Of a stretch of DNA of 64,000 bases, positions 1 to 10,757 are shown piece by piece; position 1 is the stretch's first letter, and each line of letters begins with the position of its first letter. The translations under genes and the position numbers were made by a program. The stretch is from Ilyonectria destructans (taxonomy: Eukaryota > Ascomycota > Sordariomycetes > Hypocreales > Nectriaceae). The DNA lies in contig JAHEWK010000025.1 in the NCBI GenBank assembly GCA_020740775.1, positions 372,001-436,000 of the forward strand, read 5' to 3'. The notes under the pieces are model-generated. The model saw nothing but the letters and a program-made list of their open reading frames with translations, was not told the origin of the DNA and did not search any database.

Positions 1-2
1 CT

Positions 3-1307
3 CTAGATGTTGGTGTTTATCAGCATCTAAAAAAGGAACAGCGTATTGCTCTTGCCGACTTCATTACGGCCGGCGGTATGCGAATTACCCGATATGACTT
101 CCTCAATCAGTGGGACCGGCTTTTTGAAGCGGCATTTCGGCCCTGTTATATCTATGCCGGCTTCGATAAATCAGGTCTTATGCCATTGAAGCCAGAGATA
201 GTATTAGGGCCACTACGTCGGGCTGCTTTAGATCTCGAGAAGCCCTTATTTCCTAAGCTTATTCAGAGAGGAACGGTCTCACCAAGGAAGGCAAAGAGAG
301 ACATTGCAACGATAGGAAATAAGCTTGATATTCTTAGCAGCCCAACGAGGGCTAAGGTTGACAACGCTTTTGCCTGCATCGACCTTACACTTATCACTCA
401 ATCAGCCCACAAGCAGATAATTCATCTTCAACGGGAGCGTATTCGAGTTGAGGCCCGCCGTACGAAGACCCTAAGACGTATCCGGGTTGACGATGGTGCC
501 TTTACAATAGCTCAGCTTCGTGAGAAGGTTGCAGACCGAGGCTATGAGGAATGGTCTAAGGAAGCTAAAAAGCAGGCTCGTCAGCAGGAAGCTCAGTGGC
601 GTGAGATGAGGCAGGAAGAAGCTGCTAGACTGAAGGCTGCTAAGGCAGAAAGACCTCGCCTGTACGGTCGAGCTGCCGTAAGGGCAAAAGAGGCACAAGA
701 GGCAGCTGATGCAGTTGCCTTAGAAGAATATCGCCAAAGCCTCATTACGCCAGAGGAGCTTGAGGTTATTGAGAATGCAAGGCAGCGATGGAATCAAGCT
801 AATGATAACACACGAAGCTTCTATTATTCAACATTCTCAAAGCCAACGCTGGATGCTATTCCAGAGGTTGCTATGTGGTTGCAAAGCCGGGCTACAATAA
901 TATGTGCCCCCTCTACGAACCACAGTGTAGATGAGGCTGACGGGGCTGACGAGGCTAACAGCGTTAACGGCGTTGACGGGGCTGACGATGCCGATGACTT
1001 TCTCTCTGTCGTATCGTCATTAGAATTACCGGTCTTACGCAACGAGGAAGACTATGATAGTGATGATATTGAGATCATCACTAATACGCAGATTGATGCT
1101 ACACTGCAGTCTCTTTCAAATATCCAACAACAGGCAAATAGGGAAGAAAACGGAGGTCAAAGTCAGCAGCAAATACACACAGAGGGCTACGGAGGATTTG
1201 GTTACGAACGCATGCGTAATACCTATTCAGATGACGAAGAGGCTGAGCCCTCTATTCTCGTAGGAGGCCGGCAAATTCGGGTCCCAAAGGTACGGCAGCG
1301 GGGCTAG
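3..1307 (+). CDS. Pogo/Fot1-type transposase, C-terminal part (5' end outside window)
   Basis: The frame is open from base 3, upstream of the first ATG at 78, so the gene starts before the window. The first residues (LDVGVYQHLK, then FDKSGLMPLKPE) match the stretch after the third catalytic Asp of Fot1/Pogo transposases, where QPLDVG is followed by the conserved 'aFrktGl.P.np' motif. The DDE core itself would lie to the left. The next ~200 residues are a charged, coiled-coil-like region rich in Arg/Lys/Glu/Gln, followed by an acidic tail with imperfect ADxAD repeats, as in many Fot-type C-termini. It stops at TAG 1305. No frameshift is visible in the part seen. I could not identify the terminal inverted repeat. 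Whether the element is intact cannot be judged without the left flank. Confidence 0.8.
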   Translation, partial: LDVGVYQHLKKEQRIALADFITAGGMRITRYDFLNQWDRLFEAAFRPCYIYAGFDKSGLMPLKPEIVLGPLRRAALDLEKPLFPKLIQRGTVSPRKAKRDIATIGNKLDILSSPTRAKVDNAFACIDLTLITQSAHKQIIHLQRERIRVEARRTKTLRRIRVDDGAFTIAQLREKVADRGYEEWSKEAKKQARQQEAQWREMRQEEAARLKAAKAERPRLYGRAAVRAKEAQEAADAVALEEYRQSLITPEELEVIENARQRWNQANDNTRSFYYSTFSKPTLDAIPEVAMWLQSRATIICAPSTNHSVDEADGADEANSVNGVDGADDADDFLSVVSSLELPVLRNEEDYDSDDIEIITNTQIDATLQSLSNIQQQANREENGGQSQQQIHTEGYGGFGYERMRNTYSDDEEAEPSILVGGRQIRVPKVRQRG

Positions 1308-1850
1308 GGTCAGGGTTCAATCCACCACAACATTTTAATCTTTGAAGAAAAATGTAACAGGACCTCAGTATCAATTGATCAGATGCTTATCATTCACATG
1401 GTATTTTTATCTTAATTTTATGACCTCAATTGAATGTGGTGGCTTACGCCAAAGTGGCACGAAGCGGATACGCAAGTGACGCAGATACGGGTTGTGGTGT
1501 AACAGGTGCAGGGGTATGGTGGACCGGTTTTTCGGTCGCTCAAAGACCCTGTGGGTCCGCGCACTTTGGCGCCAAACTAGCCCCCAAATCGAAGGTCACG
1601 CCTCCCCACGGGCCCTTCGCCTTTGCGCGAAAAACCCCATACAAACGCGCGCAGCCACAGAAACAAGGTGACAAAACCGAAGGTCAGCTGACTTGCCTTT
1701 GTATGCGCCGCCCTTCCAAAATGGCCGCAAATAATCCACCCAAATCGCGTCGATCACCACCTCCATCATCCACCTTAATTGCACTGCAATTGCGCCACAA
1801 CCACGACCCTCCCCGGCCCGGCTGACCCCGTATCTTGTCATCTATTTACT
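1308..1850. other. Non-coding flank between Fot1-type gene and Crypton gene
   Basis: No convincing gene. The stretch should hold the 3' end of the Fot-type element and the 5' end/promoter of the Crypton. Cryptons lack terminal inverted repeats, so the boundary cannot be placed by eye. An ORF at 1430-1825 has no recognisable domain and I take it as chance. Confidence 0.4.
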
Positions 1851-2418
1851 ATGGATTCTATCGCTATTGAAGATGCTCGCGTGCGGGCGGCTATGGACTT
1901 CTATTTGCTCGACTTGGAGGGGACGGCGCCCAAGAACACGGTCAAGAACTACGCGCCAAAACAGGCCGAATGGAAGGTCAGATTGTTGCTCCCTGCCCTC
2001 AATTTACGTACTGATGCCACTGTAGAACTGGTGCGCCAGTAACTGGCCGCCTATCCCAAAAGACTGGGTCAACAAGAAGCTCTCCTGGCCGCCGGGCCAG
2101 CAGCTACCTGGCGACCTGGTTGATGAGGGCAAACTACTCCTTTTTATGAGGGAGGAGGTCGTCACTCGAGCCCCGAAGAAAGGAGTTCGAGTGACAAAGC
2201 AAAGGAAGCGCAAGGCGGCTGCCGCCCGCGTCGTAGAGGACGTCGCCGCCGTGAAAAGGCGGCGACTTGCTTCAGGTACCGGGTCCCCCCCCTGGCTGGC
2301 CTGGCCTTGACGCCGTATCGCTGACTCTTCGTTTCGGGAGATACGATCGAGGTTGCCACGTCGCCTGCCGGCGAGGAGGCTACAAAAGAAGAGTCTCCTG
2401 CTCTCGACGAGCCTTTAT

Positions 2419-2426
2419 TTAACGAG
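2419..2426. repeat. 8-bp target-site duplication of hAT element, left copy
   Basis: TTAACGAG directly precedes the left TIR; the same octamer is found at 6180-6187 directly after the right TIR. Eight base pairs is the hAT family signature. Confidence 0.9.
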
Positions 2427-2561
2427 CAGACTTCTCAACAAGCAGTACTGATTGATAAGGCCTATATTGATACTGATTGATTGATTACTATGCTTACTGA
2501 TACTGATTGATTAGCTTATCAGTAAGTACCAAGATATGCTGCAGTTGCCACGATCTTCAGC

Positions 2562-4839
2562 CTAATTGTCATCATTTGGTAGTACGTGCACCTTCCGAAT
2601 GAGGTCATTCTTGTTCCAGTTCCCAATGCACTCTGTCATCTCAATGTTCTCCGCCCCGAGGCGTGCACGGTCATACGAAATAGTACGCCGAGCACCTGAA
2701 AAGACACGTTCCGCCTTATCCGACATAGGCGGAATCGAAAGTACGTTAATAGCCATCTTATGTAGCCGGGGGTATTCGATCCGTTGCTCTTCTCTGCTCC
2801 ACCAGGCAAGCGGAGTAAGTGCGATCTTGCATGGAGAACCATTAATAAACTTCTCCAGCTCATCCTCATCGTCATACGCCTCCGTCACATCGAGCGACTG
2901 CGCCAGTTTATCATACGTTGTCATCTGGATCTCTGAAGCCTCCTCTGGAGAAGAGGTAACAGGGAGATCTTTATACTGACTCCAGATCTGCCTAGCCTTA
3001 TTGATTGCACTGTCATGCCAATCAACGTGCCAGTTCTGGCGGAGGTACTTCAATCGTTTTGAAGGGTGGAGAAGCAATGCCGCGGAATATACAGGCGTCT
3101 CATCGGTCTTAAAGTAGTACTTATCAAGCACAAACCAGCCCATGTGGATAGAGTGGATAAGGCGTTGATGATCGGTGTACGTCTTCTATAAAATAGTTAG
3201 TACCATAATGCTAAATAAGGTCGCAACTAATATATACCTTAGCATCTTCAAAATGCTTGAGCAGGATATCCATGTGGTAAAGTAGCTGATCTAATGACGA
3301 CCACTTTTTCTGCTGAGCCTGCGTAGCCTGCCAGAACGGTTGGAGGAAGTCCGCCGTCAATCTGAGGACATCCCAGTCATCTTGTGTGAGACTATCGTCG
3401 CCCAAGGCTTTATGATGATCTTGTTGAAAGACCATAAGTTTGTCTTTCTTCTCGAGTGCAGTCCGAAGCAACATGTACCATGAATTCCACCTGGTTGCAT
3501 TGTCAATGCCGAGTGCACGGCCTGCCAGGCGCTCCCAAGCATCGCTGTGCACTGTAGAACTCCGTATAAACACGGCGATATTGTGTAGTTTGCCAAGGGG
3601 GCCCATCGAGCGCCATCCGGATCGATCCTCCGGCACCTTTCGCTGCTTGCCCTTGCTGCTCTTCTGCTGCAATTGCGCCTGTAGAGACTCAACAACTGTG
3701 GTATTTACGTTGCTATCTGCCTCTTCAATGGCCGCATTGAGTGCCTCTTTGCTGGAGGCGAAGAGAAATGCCTGGAGGCACAGATTGATAATATGGCCTC
3801 CACATCGAACGCGGCGATCAATGGGGTCGAATCCAATGCTATATTCGTTCGCCAATGCCGTTGATAAAGCACGCATGCAAGTGTCATTGGCGCTAGCGTT
3901 ATCTGACGTAAAGTAGCCAATGTTGCCTGCGATATTGAAATACCGTATGGTGTCCAGCAAGTGCCGTGACATTGTCTCTCCGGAGTGACTGTGCCGTACG
4001 TTCGGTAGACCTAATAAGGCCTCACGGAGCTCATAATTCTCATCAACCCATTGCCCACATATTCCGAGAAAGCCCTTGCGATGCGGTGATGACCATAGAT
4101 CGATGCTGAAGTGCACTTGTGACTTTGCCGCCTGTAATTGAGCTTTGATGTTCTCGCGATGTATGACGTATGACAGCTCAATATGAGCCACTACCGTATT
4201 GCCTGACTGAATAAGGAACTCTTCAGCTCTCGGGTTGACTGCGCAGAGAAGTGCTTGGTATTCCGGCCAAGAGACACAGTTGAATGGGAGCCGCCGGCTT
4301 GTGATGAGCTGGATCTGAGCCTCGTAGAACGCTTCAAGTTGGATCGCATTCCGTAGTGTCGATTGTTCGTCACGGGATACTAGGCCTCGGTTCTTGTCTT
4401 CGACACGTGTAAATGCTACTTCAAGAGACTGTTGAAGTGCCTTCTTGGCTGGCCTTTCTTCGTCATCAATGATAATACCATGGTCACTTCGCATATGCCG
4501 TTTGGCGCTTGTAGTCGAGACTGTACGCCATGGCGGATTGTGACAGTGTTGACAATACCAGAGTCTCTGGTTATTCTGGTGTGTCTCTTCGTCTCCTTGG
4601 GGCATGCGGAAGTGCTTCCAGGTTTCTGGAGCGCGGAGTTTACGTTTCTTCGACTGAGATTGCGGCCTAGACACGGAAGAAGCGGAGGAGGACGTGGAGA
4701 AAAATGATTGCTGTGAATGAGGTCGCACGGCTGCGGAGATGCTTGATTCCGGAGCTGGCGAGCCTAATTCTTCGTATTCAACGTCCCCTACAAATAGAGA
4801 CGACCCGGCAGGCATATTGGCACGCGGTGTGTTATTCAT
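2562..4839 (-). CDS. hAT transposase
   Basis: Two exons, 4839-3238 and 3185-2562, with a 52-bp GT-AG intron (3186-3237) in phase 0; 741 aa. The N-terminus has a Ser-rich and basic stretch (SKKRKLR, possible nuclear signal), then a BED zinc finger (CQHCHNPPW...KRHMRSDH, C-x2-C...H-x4-H). The RNase-H-like core shows Asp in SIDLWSS, Asp in GYFTSDNASAND and the CGGH motif. The C-terminus carries the hAT dimerisation block (PLAWW...YPRLHKMAINVLSIPPMSDKAERVFSGARRTI...). All expected domains are present and in frame, so the enzyme could be active. It lies inside the Crypton gene in the opposite orientation. The ATG at 4839 is chosen because it precedes all domains and leaves a plausible disordered N-terminus. 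Confidence 0.9.
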
Positions 4840-6159
4840 GTTATAAGTGCAGGCTATTGAAGCCCTTCAAGTTGTGTGCAAAGAGACAATCTATTTCAAT
4901 CAGCGCACCTCCGCCGCGTCCACAACTTGGACCCCACCTTCAACTTCCCAGTTTGGCCCTCCTAACGGCCCGCTGGCCAATGATCGGGCGCTGAAGGCAT
5001 CATCTCCTTGAGCCAAACTCGAAAAACCTTCGTCTCGCAGCTGCCCTGTCCCACCCGCGTCAGCTTCGCGCTCTTCTCGCGCCATTCTGGCGTTTGATTA
5101 GAATTGATTATTGAGCTCGTTACTGAGCTTGCGTACGTACTCGTAAGGGTGAATGGTGCGCCATGGACGTTGAGCCTCCACGTCAAGGTCTGCAGGGGAT
5201 CTGCAAAGTCGCTAGTACATCCGTCCAGGCGTGTATTTTGGTTTAGGTGCAGGTCCCTGATACTGACCGCTTGGGCCCTTGTCTTCGTGAATAAATAAAG
5301 CGATATGAATTGGGATGGCGGGAGTAGAGAAAATACTTGATAGACAAACAGCTTTCAAGCGGACTGGACTTGACTTAACCTGTACTTTGGGTCGGGACAT
5401 ATCTGAAGGAGACAACGGGGGTCAGTGTGCGGTGTTCTACCCATGGCTTTCTCGATTACAAAACGACAACTTGGAATTATATCTTTAACCATGATGGAAT
5501 TGATACCAGACGGAAGGTCTCAGCAAGAGAAATTAAGTGACTCTACTTTAGCTTGCACGAATGTGATTCTCAGGAAGAGACCAGCGTGTTTATTGGCATC
5601 TCAGTTATTTTGCTCAAGAGGATGTTACGCAAGCCAGCTTACCCTATATGCGCCGGATAGGGGCTACCGCGCATCCCCGCGTATTTGTAATGATGGAGTT
5701 GGTATCTCTTAACTCCATGGCCTTGGACTTCACCACCGAGATAACATGCACTTCACGGCCTCTCACGTTACAAATACTCTTCTTGGAAACCAGCTAGATA
5801 GTCCATTCAAAGCTAGAAAATTAGGTTACCGTTGAACATGAGAAAGGATGCAATTCTGGGCTTTGTCAGGATGATGGTTTCGGTTACAAGATACCTCGTT
5901 TACCATAGATGAGCACAGTGCTACAGCTGTACCTGCTAACATATCTTAGCAGCACATCGGAAGATCCACTAATTGCACACCATGGGTCGAGTGCGTAGTA
6001 CTTGAATTTGGACTCTGCAGCAGGCAGCTATGCCATAGAATTTAGAAGCCAGATATAACCTAGTCACGTGCGTTACTGATTACTGATTGATTGATTAGGA
6101 GCTTACTGATACTGATATCATATCAGTATCAATCAGTAATCAGTACTGCTTGATAACTG
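4840..6159. other. Non-coding right portion of hAT element
   Basis: About 1.3 kb between the transposase start and the right TIR. Short ORFs here have no recognisable domain. It should hold the transposase promoter and right subterminal repeats (ACTGATTGATTGATT-like, 6075-6145). Confidence 0.5.
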
Positions 6160-6179
6160 ACTGCTTGTTGAGAAGTCTG

Positions 6180-6187
6180 TTAACGAG
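6180..6187. repeat. 8-bp target-site duplication of hAT element, right copy
   Basis: TTAACGAG, identical to 2419-2426. Joining 2426 to 6188 restores the Crypton frame (…F-N-E then E-E-L-R). Confidence 0.9.
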
Positions 6188-8394
6188 GAGGAGCTCCGGC
6201 TGCAGTACAACACAGTCCGGGGCTATATCTCGGCCATACAAAGGCTGTATGAGGAGCAGAAGAGCAGGAATATGAATCCGGCGCCTCGGCCGCAGGGAAT
6301 CGCGCTCAAGGCGCTGAAGAAGAGCATTCTCGCCGTCGTCTGGAGCCGCAAGCGGTCCGAGTATCGCGACCGCCTTGAGGGCACGATAAAAGACGTCTAC
6401 ACGCCGGCGCAGATCCCCGATCACACGTCTGCAGTCTGGGAGAGCGACGACGACGTCTCTGCGCTTTTTCGGACGCAGGTCGACTTCCTCCTGGGCAACC
6501 ACATGCTCCTGAGGCAGAGTAATCGGTTGCCAATGGAGCTCCCTGACTGTTTTCGCCTTGAGCTCCCCAATGAGGGCCAGAAGAGCCGGGAGTTCCCGAC
6601 ATACGCCTTGGTGATTGTCATGAACCAGGGCAAGACGAATCAACACGGGAGAATGGAGTATGGGGCCGCCCTGCGGCACCGTGACGTGCGGTCCTGTCTT
6701 ATCGGGGCGCTGGCGTTTTATTTCTTTTGGCGTTGGCAGGTGGAGGAAAAGGAGCCGTTTCCCAGCTTTGAACGCAGTGAGGAGTGGTACGATCTCAAGG
6801 TCTTACGTCGCTCCGCCACGGATCCGAAGGCGACGCTTTCAGCCCAAACGGCGCGGTCGTGGACGAGCAAGCTGTACAGCCGGTGCGGAATCTCCACCTC
6901 AAAAGTTTCGCACGCTCCCCGGGTCGCAGCAGCACAGAACGCCGATATGGCAGGCGTCCCTGAAGGTCAGGTGTGTTAAGAGGTTTCGATTCGTTATGTT
7001 TTCGGCCGATTTGGCCTTATTTTAATGGTATGGCGGCCTTCTACATCTCAAGTGGATGAGGTGGCGCGCCGGATAGTTGCGAACTATTCCGACTTTTTAG
7101 CCTTGGTGTTGATTTTTTTGGCCGGTAGGCTTTATGAGCTTCCCGTAAACCTCTGGAGTAGCCCTTCCGCTCGGCCGTTCAACTGCGCTCTTCAGTCCGC
7201 ATTACCGTACCGCGTTTATATGCTGATCTCCATACAACACAGATACGGCGCGCCGGGAGATGGAACAACGGTGACCAGATGATGGGTTGCTACCTTACAT
7301 CACTACCCTTCGAGTTTATGAGGTCCTCGGCCGATTTTGACCCTGACTGGTCAGGTTCCTACTTTCTCGCGCGCGACACTATCAAGCCGCCACTCGCTCT
7401 TTTACGACGTATCTGGCCCGATCTCGATAGGTGGAAAGAAGCACACGATACTGCTTCTTTAGCCGTTGAACCGAACAAGGCTGCCGGCGCGTTTCTCGAG
7501 CTTTTGGGCTGGCTGCGCAAAGTGTTGTTACAGGATTCCGTCTTCTTGCGGAAGCTCTATCCCCGGCATCCTGTCTTCCGCGATCCAATCTTCAAAAGTC
7601 GTGATTTTGCAGCGTTCGCGCTACAAGTTGAAGGCGCCTGTCGAACTGCTGAGGAAGAGAGTTATGTGGCCACCATCGATCGAGCTATCCCTGCCGTCGC
7701 AGAGAAACTGCGTTCCTTACAAAGCCAACAGCTCGCTGTGAACTTAACGGTAGATAGAATGTTCTATCAACTTACGATAGAGCTTAACAAGCTGTCGAGA
7801 CAGATACTTGAGCTATCCAAAATCAACTATACTGTCACGATCAGCCCTGGGCTTAGTACGGTCTCACAGCGGTTGGAAATGCCGAAACGAGGGCGCCGCG
7901 GCGCGCCGGCACGTTTGACGACGCCGGCTCCCTCGTTGCGGGCCGCCGCTCCTCTCCCCGCCACTCCTACGCTTGTGGAAGAGCAGGGAGCCGTTGGCCG
8001 AGCCTCCCCTTCGTCTCATCTGCCGCCGCCCGGAGCGGCGGCGGATGAGCCGCAAATACCACACTTTGAGTTTCCTTTAGACCTCAGAAGCGTTCGCGAT
8101 CTGTGGACCGTGTGGAAGAACGGGAGGGCCGGCATGCCTTCTATCGAGTCCCTGGAGGCCGACTATGGCTCTGCTTGGCGCCCCAAACACCAGAAGTCCG
8201 TCTTCTGCAGCAGGAAGGCGATAATCGACTTCATCACGCAGAAGGCGCGAGAGCGGGGGGGCGAGCGCGACGTCGGCGTACACTCACTCGTTGTCATGCG
8301 AATTGAGGAGCTGTGCGCCAACTGGTCTCTTGACAAGGTGCGGAAGGCTATAAAGAACGGGGATCTGGACCGGAGATGGCTGCCAGAGCCGTGA

Positions 8395-8754
8395 AACGTG
8401 GTGTTTTTGGCTGTCTTTTTGCGACTGTTTTGTTAGTTACCCCTGAATTGAGCCGACTATCACGACTTTTTTTGCTTATAGTGTTGAGCCTAGACCCCCC
8501 TAATAAAAGTGCAGTAAAATTGGCCCGTTTTGGTCGTAATTGGGCGGCCTTTTAGGGCTTGTAAACCACCCCATAGACGGTCATCACTTGAAAATAAAGG
8601 CGATGACCAGAAACGCGCGCAAATCAACAACAAGACAGATGCACGGCTCGAGCGAGGTGCCATTTTGTTCAGCTCAATTAGACGAGCCTATTTATCCTAT
8701 TTTTATGCCCGTGCAGGCTTTGGTCGTCGATGAATACCGAGATCCGTAAAAATT
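8395..8754. other. Crypton 3' flank / junction with flippase relic
   Basis: No gene recognised. The Crypton right end and the broken edge of the flippase gene must lie here. The flippase frame has a stop at 8731-8733, so its homology begins after that point. Confidence 0.4.
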
Positions 8755-10003
8755 ACAGTCCTTTGGTGTTGTCGCGCCTCGCCTTCTCAGAAAGCTCTGC
8801 TTGTCACCATCGTCCGCGAAGGGCCTCCTCCTGATACTCCGCCGTCACTATGCACAAAACTGCGCTCTTTCATCATTACGCCGAGGAAGCCACTCACTTT
8901 GGCTATTGGTGATGGCGCCAACGATGTGTCCATGATATTGACAGCCAGCGTCGGCGTGGGCATTTCAGGACGAGAAGGCCAACAAGCCGCGCGAGTGGCC
9001 GACTTTAGCATCTCGCAGTTCCGCTTTCTTTCCCGCCTACTTCTCGTCCATGGACGATACAACTACCGTCGCGTCACGCTATTTATCTTGACTACCTTTT
9101 GGAAGGAGGTTTTCATCTATCTTCCCCAAGCCCTTTACCAGGACAACACCGGCCTCACCGGAACCAGCTTGTATCACCCACCGAGTCTCATCTTCGTCAG
9201 CTTCCTGACCGCGGCATCCATGGTCATCATCGGTACATGGGAGCAGGATCTAAACCCACGCACTCTCATGGCCGTTCCGGAGTTGTACGTTTATGGGCAG
9301 AGAGGTGAAGGCCTGAATGTCGGAAACTTTCTTGCTTGGATGGGCAATGCCCTTCTGGTCGGCCTCGTGTCTTTCCAGGGGCCGTGGTCGGCCTACGTGG
9401 ATTCAGAAACTATAGACGACAACGGGCTATTTGCTCAGGGTACCATAACCTTCATTGTTTGCATCACGTGGATCAACTACAAAATTCTGTGAGTTTTATC
9501 CTCTCTTACTCTGCCTCATATTCCCGTTTTTATTCTAGGCTCTGGCTAGTCGTGGTATGTCGCTTGTGTTAGGGTTGGGGTCTAACAAATCTGACAGAAT
9601 CCTCGAAATGCACCACAAGACTAAGATAGTCATATGGTCGGCAATCGGCAGTATCGCAGGCCTGTGGCTCTATGAAGTTGTGAGCTCACTTACTGTTGGG
9701 GCCGAAATGAGCCCCTATTCTCCTAGCATGGGTGTGATTACCGGTTTTGGGCGGGATCCCACCTGGTGGATGACCATCATCTGGGTACTGGGGGTACTGA
9801 TGCTTATGGAGTCGGTTCTCCGTGGCTTCAAGCAAAATGTTCTGATTCGTGCCTGGCTAAGCAGGTGCTGGCACCGAGGAGAGAAAGCCAGAAGAGGAGG
9901 GGGTGTGAGGGAAGGATTTTCTGACTGGGAGCCTCGTCTCTGGCAAGAAATGGAAAAGGATGCATCTGTCGAAAGACTGATTAGAAGAATGGGCAAGGAG
10001 TAG
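8755..10003 (+). pseudogene. P4-type phospholipid flippase ATPase, C-terminal relic
   Basis: The frame reads CCRASPSQKAL, then LAIGDGANDVSMI (hinge motif of P-type ATPases, ~8904-8940), then about ten hydrophobic segments typical of the P4-ATPase C-terminal domain, and it ends with a basic tail at 10003. Exons 8755-9488 and 9598-10003 join across a 109-bp GT-AG intron (9489-9597) that keeps frame (NYKI-LILEMHHKTKIVI). Full flippases are ~1,200-1,500 aa; only about 380 residues remain. The actuator domain, the phosphorylation DKTGT site and the nucleotide-binding domain are absent, and upstream is Crypton sequence. The remainder is well conserved, so truncation looks recent. Without the DKTGT site it cannot pump. 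Complex with Cdc50-type subunits would be expected of the intact enzyme. Confidence 0.8.
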
Positions 10004-10757
10004 GTGCTGGATAGCTTGCCATTGCTGTCGTTTGTACCAGCTACTCTAGAGGCTGACGTTAGGTTGCTTTCAGGGTGGATATTCAGCTATCAGCTAGTGG
10101 CTAGTCTTACGTAGGGGAAGGGTATCATAGTCAAAACAATCACTCATCAGCTTTCAAGTCAGGTGAACAGATACATGCTAGTCACGTAGCTCGCCCCTAA
10201 AGTTGACATATTGCAGGATCGTATTCCTAAAGGGTAAAACTTGCGAGCAGAATGGTTGACATGGGTGTGAGGGAACGATCATGTGACTTTCATACTTTAT
10301 GAATAGTCTCATTTAACTTATGAACATTTGTGTAAATAGCTTAAGCCAGAGTTTTCCTTAGGAATCTCTTCCTCTCCTCGTAAACAATCATTTTACCCAA
10401 GTCGCACCCGACCTCGTTCGTGCTCTTGTACCGTCACAATGGGGCGGCCGCCAGCCAGCTGAGCCGTCAGCACTTGTCTCACTCATCGGTTGTAGACTGA
10501 AAGGTCAGGCTGTTGAATGTAACGCTGCCAAGTAGCACGGAGCCGTGGCGGGTGGTTCCAAAGATGACGATTAGTGGCCACAGAATTCCATTACCATCAG
10601 CACTAGACTGAACAGGGTGATTCTGATGATTCTTAGTGTTGGAACATGTTCACAGTATGCTTTCTAAGATGAATAAAAAGGCAGATAAAGCGTCGATTCG
10701 AAATAAAAGAACAACACGATTATTTTCTCCTATAACTCACTCAAGAAGCACAGCACA
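10004..10757. other. Intergenic, no gene seen
   Basis: AT-rich spacer between the flippase relic and the SnoaL-like gene. The last ~100 bases before 10758 contain AATAAAAAGGCAGATAAAG-like sequence that may be a core promoter. Confidence 0.4.

Larger units (their letters stand above)
2427..6179. mobile_element. hAT DNA transposon, complete, 3753 bp
   Basis: The left terminus 2427-2446 (CAGACTTCTCAACAAGCAGT) is the exact reverse complement of 6160-6179, giving a 20-bp perfect TIR, and the element is bounded by the 8-bp duplication TTAACGAG (2419-2426, 6180-6187). Subterminal regions at both ends carry many ACTGATTGATT-type short repeats (about 2447-2520 and 6075-6150), likely transposase binding sites. 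It carries one gene on the minus strand with an uninterrupted reading frame. Perfect TIRs, perfect TSD and an open transposase suggest a recent insertion. Confidence 0.93.
1851..8394 (+). mobile_element. Crypton (tyrosine-recombinase DNA transposon), interrupted by hAT element
   Basis: Minimum extent, defined by the recombinase gene. The real ends probably lie somewhat outside (between 1308 and 1851, and between 8395 and about 8755). Cryptons encode a tyrosine recombinase with Ndc10/CBF3-like and GCR1_C domains and have no inverted repeats, in agreement with what is seen. Position 2426/6188 is the scar of a later hAT insertion. The right side abuts the middle of a flippase gene. Confidence 0.75.
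1851..8394 (+). pseudogene. Crypton tyrosine recombinase gene split by hAT insertion
   Basis: Proposed exons 1851-1976, 2026-2275, 2341-2426, [hAT 2427-6179 plus second TSD copy 6180-6187], 6188-6970, 7243-8394. Introns 1977-2025, 2276-2340 and 6971-7242 are GT-AG, and the first two have CTGA(C/T) branch-like sites. The exons sum to 2397 nt, an exact multiple of three (798 aa), once the hAT and one TSD copy are discounted. The N-terminus resembles the Crypton 'NTVKNY-PKQ-EWK' helix and 'GDLVDEGKLLLFMREEV'. The middle is the Ndc10-II-like recombinase core with HAPR (HxxR box, ~6911) and, after the third intron, GRWN...GCYLT with the candidate catalytic Tyr. The C-terminus (WTVWKNGRAGMPSIESLE...YG..WR) is a GCR1_C DNA-binding domain. 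Apart from the insertion no stop or frameshift is seen, so the copy was probably functional until the hAT landed. Confidence 0.8.

Noticed and set aside
6140..6679. 179-codon minus-strand ORF over the Crypton
   Set aside because: Antisense of the clear recombinase coding sequence; GC-rich coding DNA gives long shadow frames.
9539..9554. Tiny extra exon in the flippase relic (LLWLVV)
   Set aside because: Using it breaks the frame downstream; one 109-bp intron 9489-9597 keeps frame.
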